Assembly: GCA_963969345.1 (NCBI GenBank)
Contig: OZ017767.1
Coordinates: 11,414,471-11,478,470, forward strand
Length of the DNA stretch: 64,000 nt
Origin: Turbatrix aceti
Taxonomy: Eukaryota > Nematoda > Chromadorea > Rhabditida > Panagrolaimidae
Direction of reading: 5' to 3'
This document shows, piece by piece, positions 36,633 through 50,410 of this stretch (the stretch's first letter is position 1; each line of letters begins with the position of its first letter). The position numbers were made by a program, and so were the translations under genes. The notes below the pieces were generated by a model, which saw only the letters and a program-made list of their open reading frames with translations, had not been told where the DNA came from and ran no database searches.

Positions 36633-39505
36633 CTGATCACCCTCACATCCCCCGTCCTAACGGATAAGCCCCGCCTCTGATGGGGTATGCGTGTGCGTAC
36701 AACCAAGGTGATGATAATTCCGATCACTTTTCACCTTTTTCGCGGAGTGTGTGTCACAAATGGGTGGTCGTTTAGACGACTCATGGTGTGAAGAATGATT
36801 GTAATCAAGTTCGTTCTCGTGGTTGTTTTGAGATGACTGGGACACCTCGAGGACAGTTTAGAGCAAAGAAGGTTGGAGCTTGGAATTTTGCGGCACACAT
36901 ACTAAAATAATTTAATAAACTAGTGCCTTTTTTTATCAGATGAAAAATTTTTAATTAAGCATTGAATTATGGAACATGGAATAAAAAAATTAACTGCATA
37001 CATTTTTTTGCTTTTAGTATATATATATTTTTTTTTTTTTTGCAAATTTTTCGTTTTTTTCCAAGTGCCACAATATGCTTAAAAAATTGTTTTCCAAGTG
37101 CCACAATAAACATTGACAACGTGTTAATCAAATTAAAAACATTATTATAAAAATTATGCGTGATGACTGGATGCAATCTACTTTCCTCCTTCCTGCCTAA
37201 AAAACAGCATACCATGATTGATCATGTCACACATTTTTATGCGGTTAGGAGTCTGACCTTTCGTAAAAAGACGTGAAATTAAAACAATCGGAAAGACGGA
37301 AAGACGCGTTAGTGTGAGAGCAATGACTTTTTTGTTTGTAGACAAAAAAACATGCACGCATTGTTTACCTGATGTTTTTTGTACAAATCGTGAAATTTTT
37401 GCAGGATTTATTTTTTGCATGTTTTTCGATTTGGAAGATGATTAATTTAAAAGATTCTGAAAGACTCGATGTAATCAGCATTTAGACTTCAATTTATCAT
37501 TGAAAACAATTTAAATAGCAATTTACAAAAAAAAATTTATTTCGGAAAAAATATTCAAGTCTTTATTATCCTCAATTTTTTTTTAAATTTTGTGGTTGAA
37601 TATTTTTTATCGTTACCAGTCGCAGATAATACAGCATAACCAATAGACATCGTTTGTCTGATTCATAATTGAACCGATTGGTATTACAAACTACTAAAAT
37701 CAGGCAAGTTATGTGACTCTGTGGTTCGATCGTTGGTTACGAAAGTTTAATCGAATTTGAAATGCAAAACACTCAATAACAACAAAACAAACAAAAAACT
37801 TGTCAATTGTTGGTTTTTGTGCGAAAACATAAAAAATACAGTATATAAAAATACAAAAACATGGAAATATATTTTATAATTGAACAAAAACAGCTCTAAA
37901 CATTAATAAAACATTGAATAGAAAAATAACATTAAATATTTATGACAATGATCGGCATCCACAGAGTTGAAAAACCTTTATAATATTGCAAATGATCGCA
38001 GAAAGATTTTTGACACAGTTTGAACCCTTTGATCGAAGGCTGAACGAATTGAACTTTTTAACGTACAGATTTAGTCCGAGGTGGCATTGGTATCATTCAA
38101 GTATCAGTCTCTCTGTTAGGATTATAGTTTAAAAATTTTGTACAAATAAGACGCTGAATTTGCCTAAAAGTTGTAAATGTATGGCATAAACAATATTTCT
38201 GAAAAGTATGTTTTTCTATCTGAATATTTGTAAAAAACAAATTTTTTTATTAACAGTTTTGTGTTTTGAATTTGAACCAATGTTTACAATGCGCCGAATT
38301 TGGGGAGGATAAAAATAGTTTTGTTTTATATTTTCGATTTGCCAGCAAGAAGTGAAAATTACGATTTACAAGAGTCATCTGATATTGTTCCAAAACCAAG
38401 AAAATGTTGCAAAAAAACACATTTCTTTTTCAATTCTTTTTAACCATAAATGTTGCAATATTTTGTTTTTTTATAAGTTTTTTGAACCAAATTGTCATTT
38501 TAATCTAACTATTTTTTTGTCATCAAGTCACCATAATATTTGTCACCGCGATATTTTTTGCACTTTTGTTCTTCACGTGCATTGCCATCTATCTATCATG
38601 ATTCTGACGCAGACATTTTACTACCGTAATACCTTCCTTGACAAGTGGTTTTCACAAAGCCAGTTGAATGTCCGATAGCGTCTGTGTTATGTTCTAAATA
38701 ATATGCCGCTCCCATATTTGCTATTTTTCCCTGTTGATACCGTATATTCCCACCGCCGACCAAAAGTTCAAATATTTTCTCTTCTGCATCGGAATTGTCA
38801 TCAAAATCATTTTTTTACACATTTTCTTTGCGCTATCCTGTTTTTTTGCAGCAGAGCTTTCTGTGTCGTAGGTACACTGTCGCGGCATATTAGAAATGTG
38901 ATCTTATTGGCCGCAGATGATTTTTTGATCTCTCGGTACCACGGTTCTCTGTAAAAGTTTGTGTGTTGAACAAACGAGATAGAGAGACAGTTGGAGTGAG
39001 AGAGAGCACGGTGATCGGAGGTGGCGCTGCGCGGTATGGTATAAGGTAACAGATCTGGTTTCATTCTTATCATTTGTCAAAAAAAAACATAACAAAATGG
39101 GTTGACGGTGAACTTAGTGGTTCGATCCCGTTGATTGTCATCATAATTCTGTTTTTTAAGTAAAAAGTGGCGTAGAAGTCTATTCATAAGTCAGAGAATG
39201 CAGTTGCCAGCTTTCTGTGTAGTCTAACAAAGCAACAAGTTTACAGAAATGGAAAAAAAACATGGAAAACTGCATTCAATCTGAACAAAATTGACCGAAA
39301 TGAACTTTGTTGTACTTGTTAGAAAATATTGTTATCATTCAAAAACTTTAAAGTTTGAAATTATATTTTTAGTTATTTTGTAAAAATAAAAAATTACAGA
39401 ACAAAAACGGAGTAAAATATAAAAGCCGTAAAGAACTTTGTAAAGAACCGTAAAGAACTAAAAAACTCTCTCGGAAGAAAGCGTCCCTTTTTGATAACAA
39501 CAAAG
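36633..39505. other. Gene-poor AT-rich region
   Basis: No exon-like stretch with supporting splice sites. A B-box-like GGTTCGATCCC at about 39119-39129 has no tRNA around it. Confidence 0.55.
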
Positions 39506-39866
39506 TTTCTTGGTAAAATGAATGCATTGACTTTACAGCTCTTATAAAAGCGCGAAACTAACTGGGAAAATGCCCTTGCGATTTGGAGGGGCACCCATCA
39601 CCACACTCCTCACCAGAAAGGACTGTTTTCGATCAAACGACGATTTTCGATTCTGCGCAGAATCCACAAGGTGCTATTCAAAGTGCGAAAATGCCTTAAA
39701 TTGTATGCTTTGCATCAACTATTTTTCTTATAGTACGACTGGGAATATTGTCTGTGCACAAACTATGCAGTCCTAATTCAAAAATGCGACAAGCGGCCGT
39801 TCGGATGATCGACACAAAACATCAAGCACAAATCCAAAGATTTGCGCGCCTTTTTTGCTGTTATTA
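39506..39866 (+). repeat. Dispersed ~360-bp repeat, copy A (tandem with B)
   Basis: This unit is repeated at 39881-40230 and 50926-51288. It contains CTTATAAAAGCGCG, a good TATA box, about 25-30 bp before ATG 39570. That ATG opens a 68-codon frame (39570-39776) beginning MPLRFGGAPITT and ending in CAQTMQS. The frame is also intact in copy C but not in B. No known domain. Confidence 0.85.
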
Positions 39867-39880
39867 CTGTTGTTTCCAAA

Positions 39881-40230
39881 ATTTCTGGGTAAAATGGATG
39901 AGGTGACTTTACAGCTTTTATAAAAGCGCGAAACTAACTGGGAAAATGCCCATGCGATCTGGAGCGGCACCCATCACCACACCCATCACCAGAAATGACT
40001 GTTTTCGATCAAACGACGATTTTCGATTCTGCGCAGATCCCACAAGGTGCTATTCAATGTGCAAAACCGCCTGAACTTTTTTGCTTCGCATCAACTATTT
40101 TTTTTATAGTACGACTGGGAATATTGTCCGTGCACAAACTATGCAGTCCTAATTCAAAAATGCTAAAAGCGGATGATCGGCGCAAAACATCAAGCACATA
40201 TCCACGGATTTGCGCGCCTTTTTTGCAGTT
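39881..40230 (+). repeat. Dispersed ~360-bp repeat, copy B
   Basis: Tandem neighbour of copy A with a ~15-bp spacer. The TATA-like TTTTATAAAAGCGCG is kept. The frame starting at 39946 (MPMRSGAAPITT) is cut by an early TGA at 40072-40074 (codon 43), so this copy would be a pseudogene if A and C are genes. Confidence 0.85.
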
Positions 40231-41297
40231 CAACTGCAGAGCTTTAAATCACTAAAAGTAAAAGTAATATTTACTTTACCAAACCGTCTGGGAGTAAAGT
40301 GACGTCTGGGAGTAAAAGGGGGGAGTAAAACGTCCTTTATTCCATTATTCGCTTTTTATAACACATTATTTTTTGTTTTTCCGCACTGTTTGAATTGAGT
40401 ATTGCGCGATATTTGTTTTATTTTTTCGTGTGTTCTGCTAAAGTAAAATCCATCGTTTATACTTGGTTTCATTTGTCACCGTGTTGTCATCACCGTTGTA
40501 CATTTATCTGTTGTGATCAGTGATGTTGAAAAGCCATCTTTTGGTGCTTTGACAAAAAGGTTTTGAAAATTGTTCAAGCGTTTCATGGAACCTTTTTTTA
40601 CATGAATTCAAAACACGTTTTGCTATTGAATTAAATTTTCTTTTTGTGCATTTTTAAAATTAAAATACGTAACTCTAAATTTTTATGTCTTATTTTATAA
40701 AATTTTTTTCTCTCTTATCGACTTCTTAAACCGCAAAATTTAAATCAAAGCAGATTCTTTAAAAATACCCTAGAGCAACATTCCGTTATTGTTCTTTGGT
40801 TTTGGTAACCTCCTCCCCCATTTTTTACATATGCAGTACTATGCTGTCTAGGCGAGTAATGTGTGTCGATGAGTGTACAAAAAAATGTACTTTCATCGGC
40901 TTCTTTGCCAGGCAATCATTCGTTCGTTCAACGATAATCGCGGTATTTTACAGTAAAAATAAACTTATACTTTGGTGCTTGTCTTTACACAATGATATCA
41001 TGCTCACCATTCAAGATTGTAGAAATTTGCTCTTACAGCCCTAATTACCGGGGTACCCTAAGGGTTTTATTTTTTCTTACTCGTGTCGCGTACTGTGAAC
41101 CTTCTTTGCACCAATTTTTATCAGTTTTCATGCAAATCAGTTTATTTACAAACAAGGCATTGAATGAATGGTAACGAGTTTGAACAGACAACAAGGTATT
41201 TCAATTATCATCCAATTTTGTTAATAGCGTTGATTGAGGCTCGGGATGCTGTTTTATACGCAGATCGTTTGGATTCGAACATTGTTAGAAGAACTAT
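40231..41297. other. Intergenic region before peptide gene B
   Basis: No gene is supported. Short A/T runs only. Confidence 0.5.
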
Positions 41298-41733
41298 TTA
41301 TGCTCCAAGGAAGTGGCGTACGATAGCGCGATCCCATGCTGAAAAAGATTATTTTATAAAATGTTTTACATTTTTTTTGATTATTCATTTTTTTTACAAA
41401 AATCATGAAAAAATATCTGAATAAGCTTCAAGCTGTTCCAGGATAAAAGCCAAATAAACTATGGCTATCGAAGAATTGTCCGGAACAACGTTAACGCTAT
41501 TCAACATTTTTAAAATTTTTTTGTGACAAGAAGTTATATTTTTGCATTTCATTGTCAAAAAACTTACTAGCTCCACCACCGGCAATTGGATTACCGGAAA
41601 CGTAATAACCGGTGCCGGGAATGATGTAATTGCCGGCCATGCCCCAAGGGGCAAACATTTGACTGTCGACTACGGTAATCATGACCAAGACTACCAAGAT
41701 AATGGCGACAAGCGATGACTGATAACGCGACAT
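41298..41733 (-). CDS. Small secreted peptide, T-W-D tail family (member B)
   Basis: Two exons: 41733-41568 and 41338-41298, giving 68 aa. The signal peptide is SSLVAIILVVLVMITVVDSQ. The mature region MFAPWGMAGNYIIPGTGYY then VSGNPIAGGGA closely matches member A at 36197. After a phase-1 intron of 229 bp comes the tail TWDRAIVRHFLGA. The acceptor-side sequence (CGATCCCATGCTGAAAAAG on the plus strand) is also nearly identical to that of member A, so homology extends across the intron border. I chose ATG 41733 over an upstream in-frame ATG (41814) because only this start gives a proper signal peptide at the usual distance from the TATA box. Confidence 0.82.
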
Positions 41734-41829
41734 GGTTGTTTGTAGAAGAACGAGTAGAGTACTTTTTGAAAGCAGGTAAACTTCAGGTAAATTGTCAGAT
41801 GTGATTGATGGCATTCATTGGGGTGGCCC

Positions 41830-41837
41830 TTTTTATA
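41830..41837 (-). promoter_or_regulatory. TATA box of peptide gene B
   Basis: Minus-strand TATAAAAA (in GGTATAAAAAGGG), about 97 bp upstream of the ATG. Confidence 0.75.
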
Positions 41838-43654
41838 CCCATTTTGGAGACGATAGCAAAGTTTGAAAACACAAACCACAACCAAAAATGGCGTACGGAC
41901 CACCCCTTTTTTGCCTCCTTTGCCTTGCCTGCGTCAATCATCGCATTAGAATGTTGTGTTTTTTCTTCAAATGAATCAAGTTTGTGCTCCTCACTTGTTC
42001 TGTGGTTGTGAAAAATTCTATTTTTAAATCATCATGCCTTGCAGCCGTTTATAACACAAAATACACACAGTGCTAATTTTTTGTTCTTGAAAACATATTT
42101 TTCATCGCAATATATTTACAAGACTATGATTCAACTTGCGTACATTGCATACAACTATAGTATAGTGAAACTGGTGGATACATTAGAAAAGGGTTTAGTA
42201 GAACACAAAATATAATGGAGTACAAAATATTCTTGAAAATCGTGACTTTTTGCAAAGTAAACCGGAAATCAGACTGGTGCAACTACAGTATACCGTAATG
42301 CAAATGTGCAGTGACAGGCAGCACTGAATTTATTTTTTGTGGATGTTTGAATTTTCGGATTTTTTCATTAATCGATTTAATCGATATTCTATCCAGGATT
42401 ACACCGGCCGGTTTAGTTTTTGCCGGTTTACTTAATTTATTTTTCACATGATGTTTTACTTTTTTAATCATAATTATCATTTCCCGTATGTTTTCAGAAT
42501 TTTTTTTGTCAAAATTTATATTTGATCCGTTTTGGACCATGTAAAAATGTGCTTTTTGCAGTTAGATGCCAGTATGTCACGTGCAGTATTTTTTTGCAAT
42601 TTACCTTCTTTTAAATGTATGGAAATATTTTTTTGTTTTTTTTGTTTTGTGATCAAATGAATAAATTTAAAATCAATTTCGCCAATTTATGTGCCAATAG
42701 AAATCCAATCAAAACATCCTCATGTTTTTCGATTCCTTGTTTATCTGTTTATTTGTCTATTGTGCAAAACCATGTTTTGTGATGCTTTACTAATCGACGC
42801 ATTAAAAATCACAATTATTCTGCATTTTCTGACTTTTGACGTTCTTTGTTTCACTTTTATTACTACGAAGAATGCATTGAAACAAATGCTGGCATTTATT
42901 TATCACCAAACCGATCACAATCTCGATGCAGACACCTCCCTTTCCATGACACCTATGACATTGATATTGCCAATTTGTGTACTCTGGTTTGAGCGTACAC
43001 TTTGCGAACAAGACAAATTAGCCCGACGGTTCGTGGTTATAAGTACAAAATAAATATTACTTGACAATTAATTTATCATGTTACAAGTTTCTACTATCAA
43101 CTCTTTGTGAATACACAAACAGTATAGACAAACTACAGTGATTTTTTCCAGTTTAACAAAACACAAGTTTTCTTTCTTGTTTTTGTGCAGAGTTTGTGGT
43201 TTTCTCTCTTTCGTTTAATTTTCGAGGGCGTCAAGCGCACTCGTGCGAACTCAATACATTTTTTTCTGTTAAATCATCCAACTTTGGTTTTTTTTTCAAG
43301 TTTATTCCTGATTTGTCAGCGCACAAATGCACAATGTAGGGTAAAAAGGGTTTCGTATGTAGCGTGTGTCTACAGGTCGTAGCATGTGTAGCTGATGTCC
43401 TCAGGACTGTTGACTATGTGTAGAAGATTCTTTTTATGTTGGATAGATAATCCCGGCTTGTTGAATGATAACGAGAGCGATGTAGTGAGCAAATGTTGTA
43501 CTATAAGATTGTGTATGGGCCACACAACGAGTTGTCATGTGGGTTATGTATGGTCGAGATCGTCTGTCAGATGATGTTGAAATATAAAGGCGATGGGTTC
43601 TTCGAAGGTAGAATCAAATGACTCCGGAGAGTTTTTTTAGTGGTGGTTGGACGC
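41838..43654. other. Intergenic region between peptide genes B and C
   Basis: AT-rich. ORFs such as 42691-43053 have no domain and show codon use unlike the confirmed exons. No gene is called. Confidence 0.5.
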
Positions 43655-43930
43655 TTAAGCACGGGGGAAGAGAAGGTGAGCTTGGATGCTGGTGTCCCAG
43701 GCTGAAAAAGATAAGAAATTTAGAATTTGGTTTCATAAGGAGTGCATTAGAATTGCATTTAAATGGTAGAAGAAAAAAAACTTACTTGATCCTCGGCCGT
43801 CAACGGTGAAAGGCGGGCTGTACTGGCCCAAGCCGTTGCTGATCCATCCGACGGGAGCGTACATCTGGGCTTGAGCCAGAAAGATGACAAAGGCAACCAG
43901 GATAAGGATGGAAATCTTGAAGCTCGACAT
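43655..43930 (-). CDS. Small secreted peptide, T-W-D tail family (member C)
   Basis: Two exons: 43930-43786 and 43701-43655, giving 63 aa. The signal peptide (FKISILILVAFVIFLAQAQ) leads to MYAPVGWISNGLGQY and SPPFTVDGRGS. A phase-1 intron of 84 bp precedes the tail TWDTSIQAHLLFPRA. The mature centre differs from members A and B, whereas the start (Q-M-[FY]-A-P) and the tail are conserved, so the C-terminal exon is the conserved functional piece. No Cys or dibasic processing site. Confidence 0.8.
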
Positions 43931-44020
43931 GATGAGTGAGTGAATTGAGTGAGAGTTGTAAGTAGTAAGCTTTGTTAAAACCTTGGAAGGAATTGGGGTT
44001 TACAGGTTAAAGTGGACTCC

Positions 44021-44027
44021 TTATATA
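44021..44027 (-). promoter_or_regulatory. TATA box of peptide gene C
   Basis: Minus-strand TATATAA (in GCTATATAAGGAG), about 91 bp upstream of the ATG. This is the same spacing as in genes A and B. Confidence 0.75.
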
Positions 44028-45649
44028 GCATTTTTGTTCCCGAGAGAGGCGTGTAGCCCGATAGACGTTATGATAGGGGGCGACACCAATTTGATCTGAT
44101 GACGGACGTATCCATAGACTACACGTGCATACAATCCCACCCCCTTGTAGACTTCACATGCACGGTGGCTAGAGAAGGGGGTAGGTATCACTTGCGCGCG
44201 CGACGCAAAAACAACAAATTCTCCTAGAAACTCCCACCTTTCTCGTCCCCTCCCCCCTCCCTTTAGGGGTTTCGTACTTTGGTCACGACAGGTACTTTGA
44301 TCGTGGCAAGTTATCACAATTTTTGGAGATCAGAGTACATCTTGGATAACAAAGTCGAGAAATACTCAGATTTTGGAAAAATGCCTGGCAAAATCGGCAA
44401 GAAATTTGATTTAATTTGAAGTTGATCTTAATGAACTACCCCACCGTTAATATTTCATGCTGGGAAAGAAACCGCTTTAATTGCATGCATGCGTGTGCGC
44501 AGGCAAGCAAGCGCATTTTCATTGTCTTTGTGATCTGCGTCTACGACTTGCATACCTATGTGCCTTTTCACAGGGTAACAATAGGTTCCACCCGGAGTAG
44601 AATTAATTTTTGCGCGAATATTGAGAATTTTGATGGAAACGTCAAAACATGAGTTAAAACAAAGAGCTATTTTTAGACTGATTTGTGTTCATGTTTGCGT
44701 CAACGAAGATTGAAAAAAAAGTGATTTCTTTCGTAAGCAGGAGTAGAAAACATTCGAAACCAAAGTTCGCATGACGCGTTGCAACATCACTGAACAATGT
44801 GAGTTCATATTTGAGAATGTATTGGAATATTCCGGTCGATCAAATCATACATAGGCCAGCAAGTGGCGTAATCAGAGTACAACTGGCAATGCAGAATTCC
44901 AGACAAGGGTTTAGGTAAAAGAAAACATCTTGTTTAGCAATAAAAAATAAGGTCAATAAACTATTTTCCCCACATGAGTGCAACGCTGTTCAAAGAGCCA
45001 AGCTCCGAATAAAGCGCTTACTATTCCGAACAAGCTGCATACAGTACACTCTACAAAAGCAAAAATCAATACATGTCAAGGTTCATATTTTTGAACCTTT
45101 TTATTGCCTGATAATTAAATTCTTGTTCAATTCAGTGTTTCATGCAACGCTTACTCGCCCGTTTTAGCGCTAGGCTGCATCCGGTTTAAACAATGGTTCA
45201 TTAAAAATTTTTTCACTGTTGCAATTTTTATAAGTTGTGCTACAGGATATCAATCATGCTCTTTGTTTGTTTCGTAGTAATCGGTTCTGCTACACTTGGT
45301 CGCAAGTTGTTATACTATAGTACTACAACATGGCAAGGTACAAATTTTGAATTTGAAACCATTTTTCGCGAAATGAAACTTTGACTTTTGAATCTGTTAT
45401 GTTTCAAAAATCTGAACTTTGGTTCCAAATATTGAACTGTGTACCCTGTACATTTTTGTGAACATTGCAGTATTTTTTTAGATGCTTAATTAATTAATTA
45501 ACTGTGTTAATGATTAACCTTTGCTCCAATTTGTCATTTATGATTTACCAATTTTTGTTCATTTTTATCACGCTTGCATCATCAAATTAAAAAAAATATG
45601 AGTATGTTTTTTGCTCTGTTTTTTATCATCAATCAATTTGTTTCATGAA

Positions 45650-45721
45650 TATTTACACCACGCGCAAGTACAGGATGGACACCATCTCACAGGACTACGA
45701 TGAGATCATTGGAATCAACAA
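45650..45721 (+). other. Candidate orphan exon
   Basis: The frame YTTRKYRMDTISQDYDEIIG continues INKG up to a possible GTATTC donor. Its codons (ACC, ACG, CGC, AAG, GAC, ATC) match the confirmed exons. A GTACAG acceptor could lie at about 45668-45673. No domain or partner exon was found; it could be an exon of a long-intron gene or a relic. Confidence 0.3.
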
Positions 45722-48189
45722 GGGTATTCATGTGATTTTACACACTGAAAAGACCGAATTTGTAAAGAAAAGCATAGTCATCACAATCTTTTGCGTCTGA
45801 TACTCCAATTTGTCTAGCAGTCGCCGAATCATCGTGTCACCATTCACGTGAACGGGAGCACATTGGGAAGAAAAAAATTACTACCGGGTGGTGGTGGGTC
45901 AGTTACTCACCGGCATCATTATCGCCTTGTATTGTAAAAACAAATTACTATTTGCATGCAAAAAGGTATGCACTGGTAATGAAAATTTGGTAAGTGCATA
46001 TCAGGGCACGTCACAGGCTGACAGTAATAGTGCAGAAACGGACAGTTGTTTTGTTATCACTGCGCAGAAAGGAGAAATCACATTTCACTGCAAAAGTATT
46101 CGATTTATATATCGGTTTGTGCAAATTGGATTTTTTTGCAAATACATAAAATGACTAAAAATAGAGGTTTTTTTGTATTTTTTACACTTGAAGTTGGATA
46201 AAAAAATAAAAATTACGGTTCAAAATGTATATTTTGTAATATGATTTGATTATGATTATTATCGGGCTTAATAAGACTGATTGGACGCGAAACCAAGCTC
46301 GGCCCAGGCCAGCCAAGTAGTAAAGTTTTTATGCAATTTTCAACAATCAAAAAGCAAGGTTACGGTACACGTCAAAAAAATTCAGAAATTCAAGCACCTT
46401 TTCCGCCTCAAACCATCTTTTACAACTGCCTTACTAAAACTGTTCCTCACCTTGAATAGCCTCATTATATAACATCAAACGACGTGCACATTGTCAATAA
46501 TCTGTCATTTTTTAAAACAAATATTTTCTGTACCAATTTGCAGCGATCATGACAAAGTACAGCGTCCGGTGATGATAAGTGAACCTTGTGATACCTACCG
46601 TAGTATTTTGGTTTCAAAGACATTTATCATGATGATTTGTGGTGCTTTTTGCTCGATGGCGTTAATATCAATGATGTATTGGAGATTCTCAATTGATGGC
46701 ATTCAATCCAATCAATCAGACAAGAAATGCTAATGTAATATCTTTTTTTTTGCAAACAAATAATAATTTTTATTATTCGCTACTAGCAGGCAGAATTGCA
46801 TTAATCACAGAGCGATCAATGACTGTTTTGAACTCATTGGTTTTTCGTCTCGCTTTCTTGCTGCGGAATGATGTTTTACAAACTTTCATCATGATTTGGG
46901 AGAGAGATGATGCATCATGATCGTAAAAATATTCGCAAATGCATGCTTAATACCGTAGGATTGCTCTAAGACGGTCAATTTACGTGCTTTTGCTTTGCGT
47001 CTTCGTATTGGGCATAGGTGAGATCGGCGAAACGACGTGATAATTCCATACCGAGCAGAGTACGCGGGATCATGGTACAGCGTCCGCCTATTTTTTCCCA
47101 AGCAATCAAAAACAGTTTCTGCCGCCGTTGCCTTTAGCTATGCACATGAAAACTGCCAGTGCAATCATCAATTTCACGTGCAAAGGAAATCCTTTGAAAA
47201 AAAAGGGGATTGGCATTAGAAAATGACGCATGACGTACTCAGAAGTACAGTATCCCAACTCCCTGGAGGGTATGAACTCTGCTCACGGATAACACCAAGC
47301 GTACCCCTGTCAGCCGCGTTCTCTGATCAACCCTTGTTTGGTGATTAAATGACTGCCCGCAAAGGTCCTGGAAACTGGGTTGGTTTGGTTTGACGGAATG
47401 ACAATGGTACCAAGACGACGCACGATACAGCAGTAGCGGGTGGTTTAAACTAACGGGCGCACCAACCAAGTCTCGGGGAGTACTTTGGTGCCCGGCCAAA
47501 GCACAGCAGACGTCTCTAGGCGGAAAAGTGCAAAAATAGACCGATATTAATTATGAAATCAGCACTATCAGCCGTCTGGGACAGACAATACGGAATGATG
47601 ACAATTCGTACAATAAAATGTTTTGGTGTATTCTATGTTCTGCATGCGCATGATTTTCATACCGGACCACGTGACAAGAGCTCTCGCAGCGGATAGCTTG
47701 GGGTGTCCTTACAGCATGCAGACAGATTGAATGACAGTTAACCTGTTCCAATCTTTTGGACAGACAAGATTGGAAGAAATAACGCCGGAAAAGGAATTTG
47801 ATGACACGAAGTTGTTTTTTGCAAGAAGACCGACTGATTGTGAGTAAAAATAACGGCATGTAACTAGTATTATTTTTTTGAATCACAAAATCTATAAAAA
47901 AGTGAGTGCAAAATAAATTAAAATTTGTTTAACATGGATGAATTAACAAATCAAATTGAATAAATAGCAGGTTTTGGTAAAATACGAATAATAATTTATG
48001 CTACCAATGCATTAAAAAAGCCGGGTGATCTGTCATTAAAAGTTTCATCTAATAAGAACTTGCTTTTCGTGTTTTTTTAACAATTTCGGTTTGATACTAG
48101 AAACAAAAATTTTGAAATCACAATGTAAAATAAATAGTTTTTAGCAATTGTTAAAACAAATATTGTTTGAAAGCTACAAAAAGTTTGAA

Positions 48190-48273
48190 TCAAACAACAG
48201 CCTCGTACAGCCCGAGATCAGGCGTTTCCGTCGAGCCGTCACGCTGCGGGAATTGAAGTCCTTGGAAGATAGG
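48190..48273 (+). other. Candidate orphan exon
   Basis: After a possible CAACAG acceptor, the frame LVQPEIRRFRRAVTLRELKS continues LEDR to a possible GTTTAG donor. Charged, helix-prone and coding-like, but unassigned. Confidence 0.3.
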
Positions 48274-50333
48274 TTTAGGAACCAAAACATAGTAATAATA
48301 AATGAAAAAATTCAACACAAAATTGACAACAAAGAAAAAAACATTAAAGTTATGCCAAGACATTTGTTTGGAATAAATATTTTTGTCTTTTTAAAATCAT
48401 GATTGAAAGCTGCAGAATATCCTGTAAATTTAAAAATTTTTTGTGTAGTTTTATCAAAATGTGCAGCAGAGTGATCTCTGTAAAATAATCATGTGTTGAT
48501 TTCGCCAAAGGTTATACATAACAGAACTATGTAAAAAATCAAAACAATATTTTTACATGAAAGCAACTTTTCTGATGCCAGTTACGAAATCGATGAGACC
48601 GATATTTCAAAATTTGTATGTAGTTTTTTATTTGATTGAATAAAATTGAAAACTTTATAGTTGTTTTTTCGACACTACAAAATAGTAAATGGTAACTACA
48701 AATTAGTGTCAAAAACAGAAAACAGAGATCCAATCAAAACAGCCGACAGACTTTCTACAAATTTTTGATGAAAAACAACCGATACTTTGCAATGCTTTTT
48801 TGTCATCACTTTTTTGTACTCTGTACTTTTCAGTCATCATTAGTCTTATCCGTTTGTGTGATGAAATGCTATAAGATTTTGTTATTGTTCGAAAATAAAT
48901 TGGCAAGTAGTCCAAAAATTATCAAACCTAGATAACAAATCAAATCATGAGTGAAAAACTCTGTATCAACAGGTATCAGCGTATCAACAAATACACTACG
49001 AAAAAAATGGTGTAATAAAAGATTTAATGCACCAAACTCGAAACAACACACACTTGTGACGACGGCAAGAACGAGGAACAGCGACGTCACGCACAGCGTC
49101 GAGCAACAAGCCCATCAAGTTTTGTTGCCGTCAGCCAGCCAGTCAGTCTCACATGCACAACATCATTGATTTGGTGATCGAAGATGTCTGATGTCAATAT
49201 CATGGATATGAAAATACTACGGTGGATTTATCTTGAAAACTAATTTTTGAAAAACGAATCAGAGTTAATTGTTTAGGTTTTGATTGATTAAAAATTATAA
49301 AAAAAATCAATAGAATACTAAAAAAATTACTGTTTCATGCATTTTAAATTTCAGAAGTTAATTTTTAACAACAACAAAGACAGATTGAATATGTTAATTT
49401 ATAGAAAAGAAAAAAAAACATGAAATGAATGTTTTAAAGAATGTTTTAGCTTTAAAGAGCTTCAAAAAAAACCAACAGTAATCAAATCTCGCGAACACGT
49501 AAAAACACAGTAACAAAAACAATCCGTGTCAAAGTACAAATTTACAAACAACATCATGAAAAAACACGACGTTTTAAAAAATACGTATAAAAAACAAATG
49601 TGTAATTAGGGCAAAATAAATATAAATCCAGGATTTTAATAAGGATTACGGTCAAGTTAAAAAAAAACGCTATTGTATCAGCAATAATTTAGCTAAAAGA
49701 GCATAGCAAACCATACTGATTACAAACGTTGGAAATATAATTTGTTTGCGCTTTTGTTTATGCACAAATTTAAAAAAAATATTTTATCCGATGAAATAAC
49801 TTCAAAAAAATTTATCTCGTAAAATACAGAATCACAGAACATGTTGGAAAAAAACTATGTTTTTTTGTACCGCATTAAGTGTTTGCATTTTGTGTATTTT
49901 TTTGTCGTTTTCAAGTTTCCAGAAACATCACCAAACTCAACGCAGCAAATTTCCGAAACACTCGTGCCGCTAAAAGCTAAAACAAAAGTGCGTGCGTAAC
50001 GTTTTGTTCATTAAGACATTAAGACCTTGTCCGTTGAAGCCTTGAAAGTCACTAATCATGCACGTTGGATAATAATTATTGTTCAACATGATCGACATCT
50101 CTAACGTGTAATGCAGATTTAAAACCGATAAATCAGTGTTTGAAAATGTAATAGTGCTGTTGTTTGTGTAAAAGTTTACTGTATTATTTACAACTGCAAA
50201 TGTGATGCCGTCATTTTGGAAAGTCGTTTTGCCTTGCAGTTTGGTGCATGTTTCTACAATAATAAAAAAGTGAAAATTTGTGGATGCGATAGTTGTCTCG
50301 AAAAGTCAGAAAAAACAGATTTTTGCGCTTAAA

Positions 50334-50410
50334 AATCGTCAGTTTTTTTCTGATTTCTTTAATCGTCAGTTTTTTTAACGATTTTGTGCCAATCGTCAGT
50401 TTTTCTAACG
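50334..50410 (+). repeat. Short repeats of AATCGTCAGTTTTT
   Basis: Three spaced copies of AATCGTCAGTTTTT with small variations, within AT-rich DNA. Confidence 0.75.

Noticed and set aside
39119..39129. tRNA B-box-like GGTTCGATCCC
   Set aside because: No A box, acceptor-stem pairing or cloverleaf could be made with the 70 bp upstream.
47239..47499. 86-codon minus-strand ORF in a GC-richer block
   Set aside because: No signal, domain or splice context; GC content alone explains the open frame.
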